From contig GL947595.1 of NCBI GenBank assembly GCA_000218745.1, positions 151,038-208,956 of the forward strand: a stretch of 57,919 nt of DNA, read 5' to 3'. The notes below the pieces were generated by a model that did not search any database, was not told where the DNA came from, and saw only the letters and a program-made list of their open reading frames with translations. This DNA is from Prochlorococcus marinus bv. HNLC2 (GTDB lineage: Bacteria > Cyanobacteriota > Cyanobacteriia > PCC-6307 > Cyanobiaceae). Positions within the stretch are counted from its first letter, which is position 1; each line of letters opens with the position of its first letter. Positions 10,715 to 18,493 of the stretch are shown in pieces. The position numbers were made by a program, and so were the translations under genes.

Positions 10715-10781
10715 ATTTGTTACTTCGAGCTTGCAAATTACTAATATATTTGTTTCAAATTACATAAAGAGATAAAAGAAA

Positions 10782-10919
10782 ATGCAAAAACGTTATCCAG
10801 AGTGGGTTAATAATCAAGTTATTATGAAAGCATTAAAAATGAGAGATGAAGGCATTCTTTCAAAAAGGTTAAATCTATGGATTGAAAATCTTTTAGAAAT
10901 AGATAATAAAAGTAATTGA
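10782..10919 (+). CDS. Small hypothetical protein (45 aa)
   Basis: A 45-codon frame beginning MQKRYPEWVNNQVIMKALKM and ending EIDNKSN, preceded by the purine-rich GATAAAAGAAA. It is basic at the front and helical in the middle, with no membrane segment. Its stop lies 2 bases from the convergent larB stop, in keeping with the dense packing here. Function unknown; resembles the many short conserved genes of Prochlorococcus, but that is inference. Confidence 0.5.
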   Translation: MQKRYPEWVNNQVIMKALKMRDEGILSKRLNLWIENLLEIDNKSN

Positions 10920-10921
10920 CT

Positions 10922-11575
10922 CTAAATAATTTTAATTATTCTCAAAGCAGCCATTGCTGCTCCATAACCATTATCTATATTCATAACTGATATTCCTGGA
11001 GCGCAGCTTGAGAGCATGCTATTAAGAGCAGCAAAACCCATTTTACTTACTCCATATCCAACTGAAATAGGAACAGCAATTATAGGTTGGGGTAAAAGGC
11101 CTCCTAAAACTGTTGGAAGAGCTCCTTCCATACCTGCACAAACTATTATCACATCAAATTTATTAATATCTTCTAGGTTATTAAAAAGTCTATGTATACC
11201 TGCAACACCAACATCTATAAATGTCTTACATGTAATTCCATGAACTTCCAAAGCCAATTTTGCCTCGAGAGAGACACTTAAATCACTAGTTCCACCAGCC
11301 ACAATTGCAACTTTTTTATCAGTTGATAATTTTTTAAAATTTTTGCCGATAATAAGGCAAGATGCTTCTCTGTAGAATTCTGCATTTTTATAAGTTTCCA
11401 AGATTAATTTTGCTTTATCAAAATTAATTCTTGTTATGAAGACTAATTCGTTTTTATCAAGAACCTGTTCACAAATTTTTTTTAACTGATCAACATTTTT
11501 ATGCTCACCCCATATGGCTTCAATAATGCCAATACGATTTTGTCTATCAAAATCAAAGTTAATATCTTTATTCAT
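10922..11575 (-). CDS. larB: LarB family protein (nickel-pincer cofactor synthesis; CpmA-like)
   Basis: Related to the PurE class of carboxylases. LarB carboxylates and hydrolyses nicotinic acid adenine dinucleotide in the first step of the nickel-pincer cofactor; the Synechococcus homologue was named circadian phase modifier CpmA. Seen: the LarB-type N-terminus DFDRQNRIGIIEAIWGEHK, then the PurE-like core VAIVAGGTSDLSVSLEA, DVGVAGIHRL, VCAGMEGALPTVLGGL and SVGYGVSKMGFAAL. The 217-residue length is close to the family. It overlaps the upstream TIGR03792 gene by 4 bases (ATGA). No larA, larC or larE is visible in this window, so the actual product here is uncertain. Confidence 0.85.
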   Translation of the reverse strand: MNKDINFDFDRQNRIGIIEAIWGEHKNVDQLKKICEQVLDKNELVFITRINFDKAKLILETYKNAEFYREASCLIIGKNFKKLSTDKKVAIVAGGTSDLSVSLEAKLALEVHGITCKTFIDVGVAGIHRLFNNLEDINKFDVIIVCAGMEGALPTVLGGLLPQPIIAVPISVGYGVSKMGFAALNSMLSSCAPGISVMNIDNGYGAAMAALRIIKII

Positions 11576-12012
11576 CCTTGAACGTATAATTCACCCTCAT
11601 CAATTAACTCAAAAGGATTCCTATCAAGTTTTAAATCATTTTTCACATTTTCTTCAAAAATACTTTGAATTTCACTAACTTCTTTGACTGAAATACTCTT
11701 CCATAAACTTTTATTTGCCCACTTTACCAAGACTAAAGCTTCCTCTTTTTCTTTATTATAAAAGATTTCTCTACCAAGAAATCCTTTTTTATTTGCTAAC
11801 CATGGTTCCCAAACTTCTTTTTCTGCATTAATCCAATTATCTTTATATTGTGAAGGAACTCTTAACCTTAGTTCCTCAATTATTGGATTCTCTTTCATAT
11901 TAATCATAGTTGCAGCATTTACACTTGCAAAATTGTACTGGAAACTGGCTACTAAGACTATCAAAGCCAAAGAAATCCATCTAAAAGTCTTTTTTAAAAA
12001 CTTTAATTCCAT
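11572..12012 (-). CDS. TIGR03792 family exported protein
   Basis: A cyanobacterial protein of unknown function. I take the start at MELKFLKK (12012), where the ATG overlaps the ispF stop as TAATG. It has a signal-peptide-like segment (WISLALIVLVASFQYNFASVNA) and then a small alpha+beta domain with EELRLRVPSQYKDNW and EPWLANKKGFLGREIFY, reminiscent of dimeric monooxygenase-like (ABM) folds. It is held between ispF and larB by overlaps on both sides, so it is translated from the same message. Probably periplasmic or lumenal. Confidence 0.75.
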   Translation of the reverse strand: MELKFLKKTFRWISLALIVLVASFQYNFASVNAATMINMKENPIIEELRLRVPSQYKDNWINAEKEVWEPWLANKKGFLGREIFYNKEKEEALVLVKWANKSLWKSISVKEVSEIQSIFEENVKNDLKLDRNPFELIDEGELYVQG

Positions 12013-12497
12013 TATTTTTGCTCCAGAAGTGCTACGGCATGGCAACTTATACCTTCTTCACGACCTTCCGGACCTAATTTTTCATTTGTTGTAGCTTTTA
12101 TACCAATTAAATCTTTATCAATTTCTGTAATTTTTGATATATTATTTTTCATTAATTCTATATGCGGTTTAAATTTTGGTCTTTCCGCAACAATAACACT
12201 ATCAATATTAGTTATTTCCCACCCTTGATTTTTAACTAACTCAACTACTTTAGATAGCAAAACTAAACTATCAGCATTCTTCCATTTTTCATCTGTAGGC
12301 GGAAAGTATTTACCTATATCTCCTAAAGAGAGTGCACCTAACAATGCGTCCATAATTGCATGACTTAATACATCAGCATCGCTATGTCCATCTAAACCAA
12401 TATTATCGGGATGAGATAATTTTACTCCCCCTATAATCAAATCTCTTCCTTTTACAAGTTGATGGATATCATACCCATTACCGATACGAAACCTCAT
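12012..12497 (-). CDS. ispF: 2-C-methyl-D-erythritol 2,4-cyclodiphosphate synthase
   Basis: Forms the cyclic diphosphate in the MEP isoprenoid pathway, which feeds chlorophyll, carotenoid and quinone tails. Signatures: [21 protein letters not shown] (metal-binding Asp and His), [33 protein letters not shown] and [17 protein letters not shown]. It is 161 residues from the ATG at 12497, the normal size. In this sequence no stop separates it from trmD upstream, so the two read as one frame; the ATG also overlaps an out-of-frame TGA, the usual arrangement for two coupled genes. Confidence 0.93.
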   Translation of the reverse strand: MRFRIGNGYDIHQLVKGRDLIIGGVKLSHPDNIGLDGHSDADVLSHAIMDALLGALSLGDIGKYFPPTDEKWKNADSLVLLSKVVELVKNQGWEITNIDSVIVAERPKFKPHIELMKNNISKITEIDKDLIGIKATTNEKLGPEGREEGISCHAVALLEQK

Positions 12498-13233
12498 TGA
12501 GTCATTCTTATCTCCTTTTATTCTCTTACTAACCGGTGCATTTTTAAAGTCCTTAGATAAAATTAAATCATTTCTTCTATCTGAAGTTCTCTTTATCATT
12601 TCCCTTTCTCTCCAATCATTTATTTCTTTATGATTTCCGCTTAATAAAATACCTGGAACCTCCATTCCTCTAAATTTAGCTGGTCTTGTGTATTGAGGAT
12701 ATTCTAAAAGACCATTGTTATGACTTTCACTAACTAATGAATTTATATCGCCCAGAGTTCCAGGGATTAATCTTGTAACTCCATTAATTATAGACATTGC
12801 AGGTATTTCACCTCCAGTCAGTATGAAGTCACCGAAGGAAACTTCTTCATCAGCAATACATCTTACTCTTTCATCAAACCCTTCATATTGACCACAAATT
12901 AAAATAACTTGATCATAATTTGACCATCTTAATAGATCATTTTGCTTTAAGTACTTTTCCTTGGGGAGTCATAAGTAAAGTTATAGTATTATCAAATTTC
13001 TGAATCGATTCAAAAGCATTAAAAATAGGTTCAGGCTTTAATAACATCCCTGATCCACCTCCATAAGGAAGATCATCCACTTGCTTATAAGAACCCTCTC
13101 CATACTCTCTCAAATCAGTAACATTAATTGAAATTAATTGATTCTTTATAGCCCTAGTAATGACTCCCATATTATTTAAATTATCAAATGCATTTGGATA
13201 TAAACTAATCACATCAAAACTCACTTTATGCAT
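12498..13233 (-). CDS. trmD: tRNA (guanine-N1-)-methyltransferase TrmD (frameshift; runs in frame into ispF)
   Basis: Methylates G37 of tRNAs reading CNN-type codons, using SAM held in a trefoil knot. Seen: [16 protein letters not shown], the [18 protein letters not shown] loop, [25 protein letters not shown] and [15 protein letters not shown], with a C-terminal domain ending near RTSDRRNDL. An extra base near 12945 breaks the frame after GKVLK; removing it gives KQNDLLRW. Corrected length is about 245 residues before the ispF ATG, close to the family. No stop occurs before ispF, so the end is uncertain. It abuts era without a gap. Confidence 0.88.
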
Positions 13234-14157
13234 TTAAGAGTCCTCCTGATAACCAAATTCAGCCAATTTAGACTCCTTCTTTCTCCAATTTGGAATAATT
13301 TTTACAAACAACTCTAAATAAATAGGCCCATCGATTAATTTCTTCATATTAATTCTTGCGGCCTGTCCAATAATCTTCAACATTGAACCTTTTTTTCCAA
13401 TAAGAATTCCTTTTTGACTTTTCTTCTCAACTATTATCGTAGCTAATATAGCAGTAAGATTTTCTTTACTTGCAGATTTTTTATTTTTTACTTCTTCAAT
13501 CTTTTCAATAATTACCGCCACGCTATGTGGAATCTCTTCTCTAGTATTTTTTAAAACTTGTTCCCTAATTAATTCTCCAAGTAATATATTAAATGGTTGA
13601 TCACTTAACGTATCATTTGGATAAAGCATAGGTCCACTTGGGAGATGATCATTTACTAAATTAATCAGTTCATCACATCCTTCTCCAGAAATTGAGCTCA
13701 CAGTCTGAAAATAGATTGAGTTATTAGTAAATATTTCTTTATATTGATTAAGACGTAAATCTTTTTCATTCTCTTGTACCAAGTCCCACTTATTAAGAAC
13801 AATAATATATTTTGTTTGATTCGTTGCAAGTAAATCTTTAATATATTTATCCCCTCTACCTGGCTTATCATTAGAATCAAAAATTAATAAAATAAGATCT
13901 ACTCCATTAATAGCTGATTTTGCATTTTTTACTAATGTTTTCCCCAGTAGATGGTGAGGTTTATGAATTCCAGGAGTATCAATAAATATAATTTGACTGT
14001 CTTTTGTAGTGAGAATACCTTTTAATTTTTTTCTGGTTGTTTGTGCTACTGGAGAAGTAATTGCAATTTTTTCACCTATTAATTTGTTTATCAAAGTTGA
14101 TTTTCCTACATTAGGCCTACCGATCAAAGTAACAAAGCCTGATTTATAATTTTCCAA
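13234..14157 (-). CDS. era: GTPase Era
   Basis: Essential GTPase that binds 16S rRNA and helps mature the 30S subunit. The GTPase half shows GRPNVGKSTLINKLIG (G1), DTPGIHKP (G3) and NKWDLV (G4). The C-terminal KH RNA-binding domain shows GILIGKKGSMLKIIGQAAR. It has 307 residues, the standard size. The start codon here is TTG (GAAAATTATAAA follows). trmD starts one base after its stop in the direction of transcription, so era-trmD-ispF-TIGR03792-larB behave as one operon. Confidence 0.95.
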   Translation of the reverse strand: MENYKSGFVTLIGRPNVGKSTLINKLIGEKIAITSPVAQTTRKKLKGILTTKDSQIIFIDTPGIHKPHHLLGKTLVKNAKSAINGVDLILLIFDSNDKPGRGDKYIKDLLATNQTKYIIVLNKWDLVQENEKDLRLNQYKEIFTNNSIYFQTVSSISGEGCDELINLVNDHLPSGPMLYPNDTLSDQPFNILLGELIREQVLKNTREEIPHSVAVIIEKIEEVKNKKSASKENLTAILATIIVEKKSQKGILIGKKGSMLKIIGQAARINMKKLIDGPIYLELFVKIIPNWRKKESKLAEFGYQEDS

Positions 14158-14195
14158 AATTTCTTTTATGATCCATAATAAAATTTTGATTCAAA

Positions 14196-14723
14196 ATGGA
14201 TAAAAAAACCACAACTTCTGAAAAACCATCTTTTTATCAATCAATAGACATAGCCACTCAATGGTGCAAAGACTGGGAGCAAGAATTGTTAAGCGATGAG
14301 GTATTGGCAGACAGAATAGCTGAGTTAGTTAAAACCAAAAATGGTTTAAGAGGATTTTTTGCCTATGCACTATCAGATATTAATTGTTCATTATTAGATA
14401 AATTACCCAGTTCGCTAATATTTAAATTTGTAGAGGGTGGAGAACAAATTGTAGAAATTACGTTAAAAAACCTTATCATGAGTTCTGCTCAAATTATTAA
14501 CCATCAAAGAGACAAGAATCCTGAGTATGAGGAAATTTCTTCAAATATTTCTGATAGATGCATAAACATATTAAAGGTATTGGATACAAAATTAGTAAAT
14601 AATAAAGTAAATATGATTTTGGATAACTTAGATAACTTAGGAAATAGTATAAATAATTCCAAAAATTATGATTTAAAACAAAAAGAATTTATAAGAGAAA
14701 AAATTTCAAAAATTGCAAAATAA
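14196..14723 (+). CDS. Uncharacterised cyanobacterial protein (175 aa)
   Basis: A soluble, acidic protein with no membrane segment. A conserved-looking N-terminal domain includes SIDIATQWCKDWEQELLSDE and TKNGLRGFFAYALSD, and the C-terminal third is lysine/asparagine-rich and less constrained. I do not recognise a named family. It diverges from era with 38 bases between and converges with the Bax-inhibitor-like gene. Function not assigned. Confidence 0.7.
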   Translation: MDKKTTTSEKPSFYQSIDIATQWCKDWEQELLSDEVLADRIAELVKTKNGLRGFFAYALSDINCSLLDKLPSSLIFKFVEGGEQIVEITLKNLIMSSAQIINHQRDKNPEYEEISSNISDRCINILKVLDTKLVNNKVNMILDNLDNLGNSINNSKNYDLKQKEFIREKISKIAK

Positions 14724-14724
14724 A

Positions 14725-14744
14725 AGGGCAGATTGTATCGCCCT
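14725..14744 (-). terminator. Rho-independent terminator of the Bax-inhibitor-like gene
   Basis: On the minus strand the sequence forms AGGGC-(loop)-GCCCT followed at once by TTTTATTTT, a typical stem and T-run. It sits 27 bases after the stop of the gene ending at 14772 and touches the stop of the convergent gene ending at 14723. Confidence 0.6.
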
Positions 14745-14771
14745 AAAATTAATTAATCTGGATTAGGAAGA

Positions 14772-15509
14772 TTAATCTCTTCGTCCACCACCCTGTAAAG
14801 CAATCATTAATCTAAGTATAAAAACAAATAAATTAATGTAAGTTAAATACATTCCTAGAGCTCCTGCTAAATATTGATCATCACTATATCTTCTTGGCAT
14901 AGTATAAAAATCAACAAAAGACATAGCCACAAATATCACCGTACCAAATCCTGCTATTAATAATTCAAGTCCAGATCCACCAAAAAGTCCAGGTGCAAAT
15001 AATCCACCAATAAGTTGGACAAACATTGCAATAAGTAAGCCAATTAATCCAAGGCCTACTACACTACTTAATGCTTGACCCACGCTATCACTCATCCTTT
15101 GGCCAGTGTATGAGGCAATTACAAAAGTAATTCCTGTAGCTAATGCTGCTGTTCCAACAGATCCGATCCCTACAGTACCAATTGCTAATGCAACAATTCC
15201 ACTTAGAGTAAAACCTGTTAATAAACTAAAACCAGTAAGTAGAGGAAGAGCTTTAGCATTATTTGCATTGTTTGCAGCACTTGTAGCTACAAAGAACAAT
15301 ACTAATTCAGCTATGAGAGCAATGATAGAGAGTGGTTGAAACAGTGTTGGATTAGATGCTATCAAGGATATTCCAGCTAGAACACCTAAAGAAGTTAAAA
15401 CCATTCCTCCTCCAACATATGGGAGGGCTTTACTTACTACATTCGGTCCAACAATAGAGCTTGTTCGAGCATCGCGAATAGCTTGTTGGAAATTACTGCT
15501 TGCAGGCAT
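14772..15509 (-). CDS. Bax inhibitor-1 / YccA family membrane protein
   Basis: An integral membrane protein of 245 residues with about seven hydrophobic segments, e.g. VGGGMVLTSLGVLAGISLIA, PLSIIALIAELVLFFVATSA and LYINLFVFILRL-like helices near the end. The motif FVDFYTMPRRY and the final LTYINLFVFILRLM are typical of bacterial BI-1/YccA proteins, some of which modulate FtsH or act as calcium leak channels. No partner is indicated by context; a terminator follows it. Function in picocyanobacteria is unknown. Confidence 0.82.
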   Translation of the reverse strand: MPASSNFQQAIRDARTSSIVGPNVVSKALPYVGGGMVLTSLGVLAGISLIASNPTLFQPLSIIALIAELVLFFVATSAANNANNAKALPLLTGFSLLTGFTLSGIVALAIGTVGIGSVGTAALATGITFVIASYTGQRMSDSVGQALSSVVGLGLIGLLIAMFVQLIGGLFAPGLFGGSGLELLIAGFGTVIFVAMSFVDFYTMPRRYSDDQYLAGALGMYLTYINLFVFILRLMIALQGGGRRD

Positions 15510-15582
15510 TTTTAAATTTAATTTGTATTAATAATAGTCTATTTTTAATATAAAATCGTGTGCGGATCACCCAATTTAGAAA

Positions 15583-16539
15583 TCATTGATAAACCTCAAT
15601 AATTTTTTGAACAAGTGTATGTCGAACAACATCTTCAACAGTTAAACGACAAATTTTTATACCGTCTGTATTTGAGAAGAGTTTAACCGCTTCGACCAAT
15701 CCACTTTCTTGATTATTCTTTAAGTCGATTTGTGTAACGTCACCATTAACAACCATTTTTGATCTTTCACCTAATCTTGTAAGAAACATCCTCATTTGTG
15801 CCTTAGTAGCATTTTGAGCTTCGTCAAGAATAATGAGAGCATCATCTAATGTTCTACCTCTCATAAATGCCAGGGGAGCAACTTCAATTATCCCTTTTTC
15901 TATAAGTGCATTTGTCTTCTCATAACCAAAAATATTATGTAGAGAATCAAATAGAGGTCTAAGATAAGGATCAACTTTTTGTTGAAGATCTCCTGGTAAA
16001 AAACCCAGGTTTTCGCCAGCCTCTACTGCTGGTCTAGTTAAAATAATTCTTTCAATTTTTTTTTCACTTAACAATCTGGATGCGAGAATAGTAGCTAAGA
16101 AGGTTTTACCTGTACCTGCAGGACCGATAGCAAATGTTAAATCAAAATTCTCAATAGCATCAACATAAGCTTTTTGTCTTATAGTTCTTGGTCTTAAATA
16201 TTTTCCAGCTTTTGAACGAGCAAGCACCTTTTTTCCAAGCTCAGCATGAGATGAGGCTTGTCCCATATTCAGAGAAGTAAAGGCAGCTTTTAAATCTACT
16301 TCTGGAACTTCCAAACCTTGTTCCCATATTGGTCTTGTTAATTCAACTAATGCAGATGCTTGTTCAAGCTTTGGTATAATCCCATTCATCTCTAATTGAA
16401 GTCCCCTGATAGTAAGAGATACTCCAGTTAAATCTTCAAATTTTTTTATAAACGAATTTCCAGGTCCAGAAAGGGCAGTTGCAGCATCAGTACTTGGAAG
16501 ATCAATAATAAAATGACCTTCTGAAGATACTTCTCTCAT
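15583..16539 (-). CDS. phoH: PhoH family ATPase
   Basis: A cytoplasmic PhoH-type P-loop protein, related to superfamily 1 helicase cores and implicated in RNA metabolism; in Prochlorococcus and its phages the family is often linked to phosphate status, though the link is not proven. Walker A is AIGPAGTGKTFLA and Walker B is LIILDEAQNATKAQM, followed by TRLGERSKMVVNGD. It is 318 residues. The N-terminal ~110 residues form the domain usual in bacterial PhoH. It lies downstream of rpsP with a 34-base gap, likely in the ffh-rpsP-phoH transcript. Confidence 0.93.
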   Translation of the reverse strand: MREVSSEGHFIIDLPSTDAATALSGPGNSFIKKFEDLTGVSLTIRGLQLEMNGIIPKLEQASALVELTRPIWEQGLEVPEVDLKAAFTSLNMGQASSHAELGKKVLARSKAGKYLRPRTIRQKAYVDAIENFDLTFAIGPAGTGKTFLATILASRLLSEKKIERIILTRPAVEAGENLGFLPGDLQQKVDPYLRPLFDSLHNIFGYEKTNALIEKGIIEVAPLAFMRGRTLDDALIILDEAQNATKAQMRMFLTRLGERSKMVVNGDVTQIDLKNNQESGLVEAVKLFSNTDGIKICRLTVEDVVRHTLVQKIIEVYQ

Positions 16540-16573
16540 TTATTTAAAAGTTTAAAAAAAACAAACAAACTAC

Positions 16574-16927
16574 TTATTCACTTTCGTTGTTTTTAGTTTC
16601 ATTATTATCTTTTTTATCATTCTCTAATTTTGCTGCTTTTTCTTTTTGAGCTAATTTTGCTTTTCCAATAGCAATAGATGGTCTAACTTTTTTTTCAAGT
16701 AATCCTCCTTTTTCTAAGAGAGTTCTGACAACATTAGTAGGTTGAGCTCCTTGAGTTAACCTGTTTCTTAAAGCTTCTGTATCTAGTCTTGTTTCCTTGG
16801 TCCTTGGATTATAGAAGCCTAATTCTTCAAGAGGTCTACCGTCCCTTCTTGAGGTACTGTTACATGCAACGATTCTGAAACTTGCCTCTTTTTTCTTACC
16901 AAAGCGCTTCAGGCGCAGTTTAATCAT
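16574..16927 (-). CDS. rpsP: 30S ribosomal protein bS16
   Basis: Small-subunit protein needed for early 30S assembly. The conserved core is at the N-terminus: [20 protein letters not shown], followed by [16 protein letters not shown]. The C-terminal ~35 residues are a lysine/asparagine/glutamate-rich tail beyond the core of about 80, as in other picocyanobacteria. It follows ffh, an arrangement common in bacteria (ffh-rpsP), with 57 bases between it and the corrected ffh stop. Confidence 0.96.
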   Translation of the reverse strand: MIKLRLKRFGKKKEASFRIVACNSTSRRDGRPLEELGFYNPRTKETRLDTEALRNRLTQGAQPTNVVRTLLEKGGLLEKKVRPSIAIGKAKLAQKEKAAKLENDKKDNNETKNNESE

Positions 16928-16984
16928 ATTTAAATTTAATAAAGATAATTAAATTTTATCATTGAAAGGTTGATTATTGGAAAT

Positions 16985-18444
16985 TTATAAATCAGCAAAT
17001 CCTTTTTTCTTTTTATTAGACTTTTGTTTCTTAGAGGGCCTGTAATTATTAGACCAGGCATTCCAGGCATTCCACCCATTCCAGGCATTCCACCCATTCC
17101 AGGCATTCCACCCATTCCAGGCATTCCACCCATTCCAGGCATTCCGCCATTCGACATTTGCTTCATAAATCCTCTCATCCTTTGAAAGTCAGATAAAACC
17201 TTATCAACTTCTTTAACTTCAAAGCCACTACCTTTTGCAATTCTGCTCCTTCTACTTGGTTGAGCTGCTAACAACTCTGGTTTCTGCTTTTCATTTAAAG
17301 TCATTGAACTAATCATGGCTTCAATTTTCTTTAGCTGCGCCTCTCCATCTTTTATCATTCCATCATCAATTTTATTCATACCTGGAATTAATTTAACCAA
17401 ACCGCCAAGCGAGCCCATCCTTTTAATTAACCTCATCTGTTTAACAAAATCGTTAAAATCAAATGTTGCCTCTTGAAGCTTTTTCTGCATTACTTCGGCA
17501 TCCGCTAATTCAACTTCTTTTTGAGCTTTTTCTACTAGTGTTAGTACATCTCCCATTCCTAGAATACGACTTGCCATTCGCTCAGGATGAAAGGGTTGCA
17601 ATGCTTCTATCTTTTCCCCTGTACCAATAAATTTGATTGGTTTTCCACTGATTTTTCTTATTGAAAGAGCAGCTCCTCCTCTTGAATCACCATCAAGTTT
17701 AGTTAAGATTGCCCCTGTTATTCCTACCTTTTCATGAAAGGATTTTGTAAGATCTGCAGCCTCCTGCCCAATCATTGAATCCACAACTAAAAAAACTTCA
17801 TCTGGCTCCGAAACCTTTTTAATTCGAACCATTTCATCCATCATTGATTCATCAATTTGTAATCTTCCCGCAGTATCGATAATTATGTAATCTTTATTAT
17901 CTTTTATTCCTAATTCAATTCCCCTCTTTACAATTTCCTCTGGTTTGATATTTTTATCTAGATCAGAAAAAACTTCTAAATCATGCTGTGCTCCAAGTGT
18001 TTTGAGTTGATCAATAGCTGCAGGCCTATATGTATCTGCGGCAATCAAAAGAACTTTCTTATCTTTATCTTTTAAATAAAGACCTAATTTTCCTGAAGCG
18101 GTAGTTTTGCCGGCACCCTGTAAACCAGCCATTAGAATCACTGTAGGTTTATTTATATTTTCTTCTATAGGGGCATTTTCATTCCCCATTATGTTAATCA
18201 ATTCTTTATTAACTATTTCTATAAATTTTTGACTTGGATTAACTCCCCTTACAACTTCTTCACCAACAGCTTTAACTTTAACATCATTTATAAAATCTTT
18301 TACAACAGATAAACTTACATCTGCATTTATTAAAGCTTTTCTTACATCTTTTAAAGCCAAATCTATATTAGTTTCGCTAATTTTTGCTTCACCTCTTAAC
18401 CCCTTTACTGCGTCTTCAAATTTTGCAGAAAGTTCGTCAAACAT
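16985..18444 (-). CDS. ffh: Signal recognition particle protein Ffh (frameshift at C-terminus)
   Basis: GTPase that, with 4.5S RNA, delivers nascent membrane proteins to FtsY. N domain, then the G domain with LQGAGKTTASGKL, DTAGRLQ and TKLDGDSRGG, then the methionine-rich M domain (FVKQMRLIKRMGSLGGL, SRRSRIAKGSGFEVKEV). The C-terminus has repeated MPGMGG units. A base appears lost near 17051: restoring it changes a wandering tail into NNYRPSKKQKSNKKKKGFADL with a stop at 16985, a typical basic Ffh end. The RNA partner is at 44.8 kb in this window. Confidence 0.95.
17054..17148. repeat. ffh: 18-base tandem repeat inside ffh (MPGMGG units)
   Basis: The unit CCAGGCATTCCACCCATT (plus strand) is repeated in near-perfect head-to-tail copies, about four and a half times. 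It encodes MPGMGG repeats on the minus strand, close to the Ffh C-terminus. Eighteen bases keep the reading frame, so copy-number changes would be tolerated. Confidence 0.9.
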
Positions 18445-18493
18445 CAGTAAAAAATAACTCTAAATATTAATTATAAACTAAATATTTAAAAAG

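Noticed and set aside
17054-17148. CRISPR-like array
   Set aside because: Repeats are directly adjacent with no spacers and encode MPGMGG in frame within ffh.
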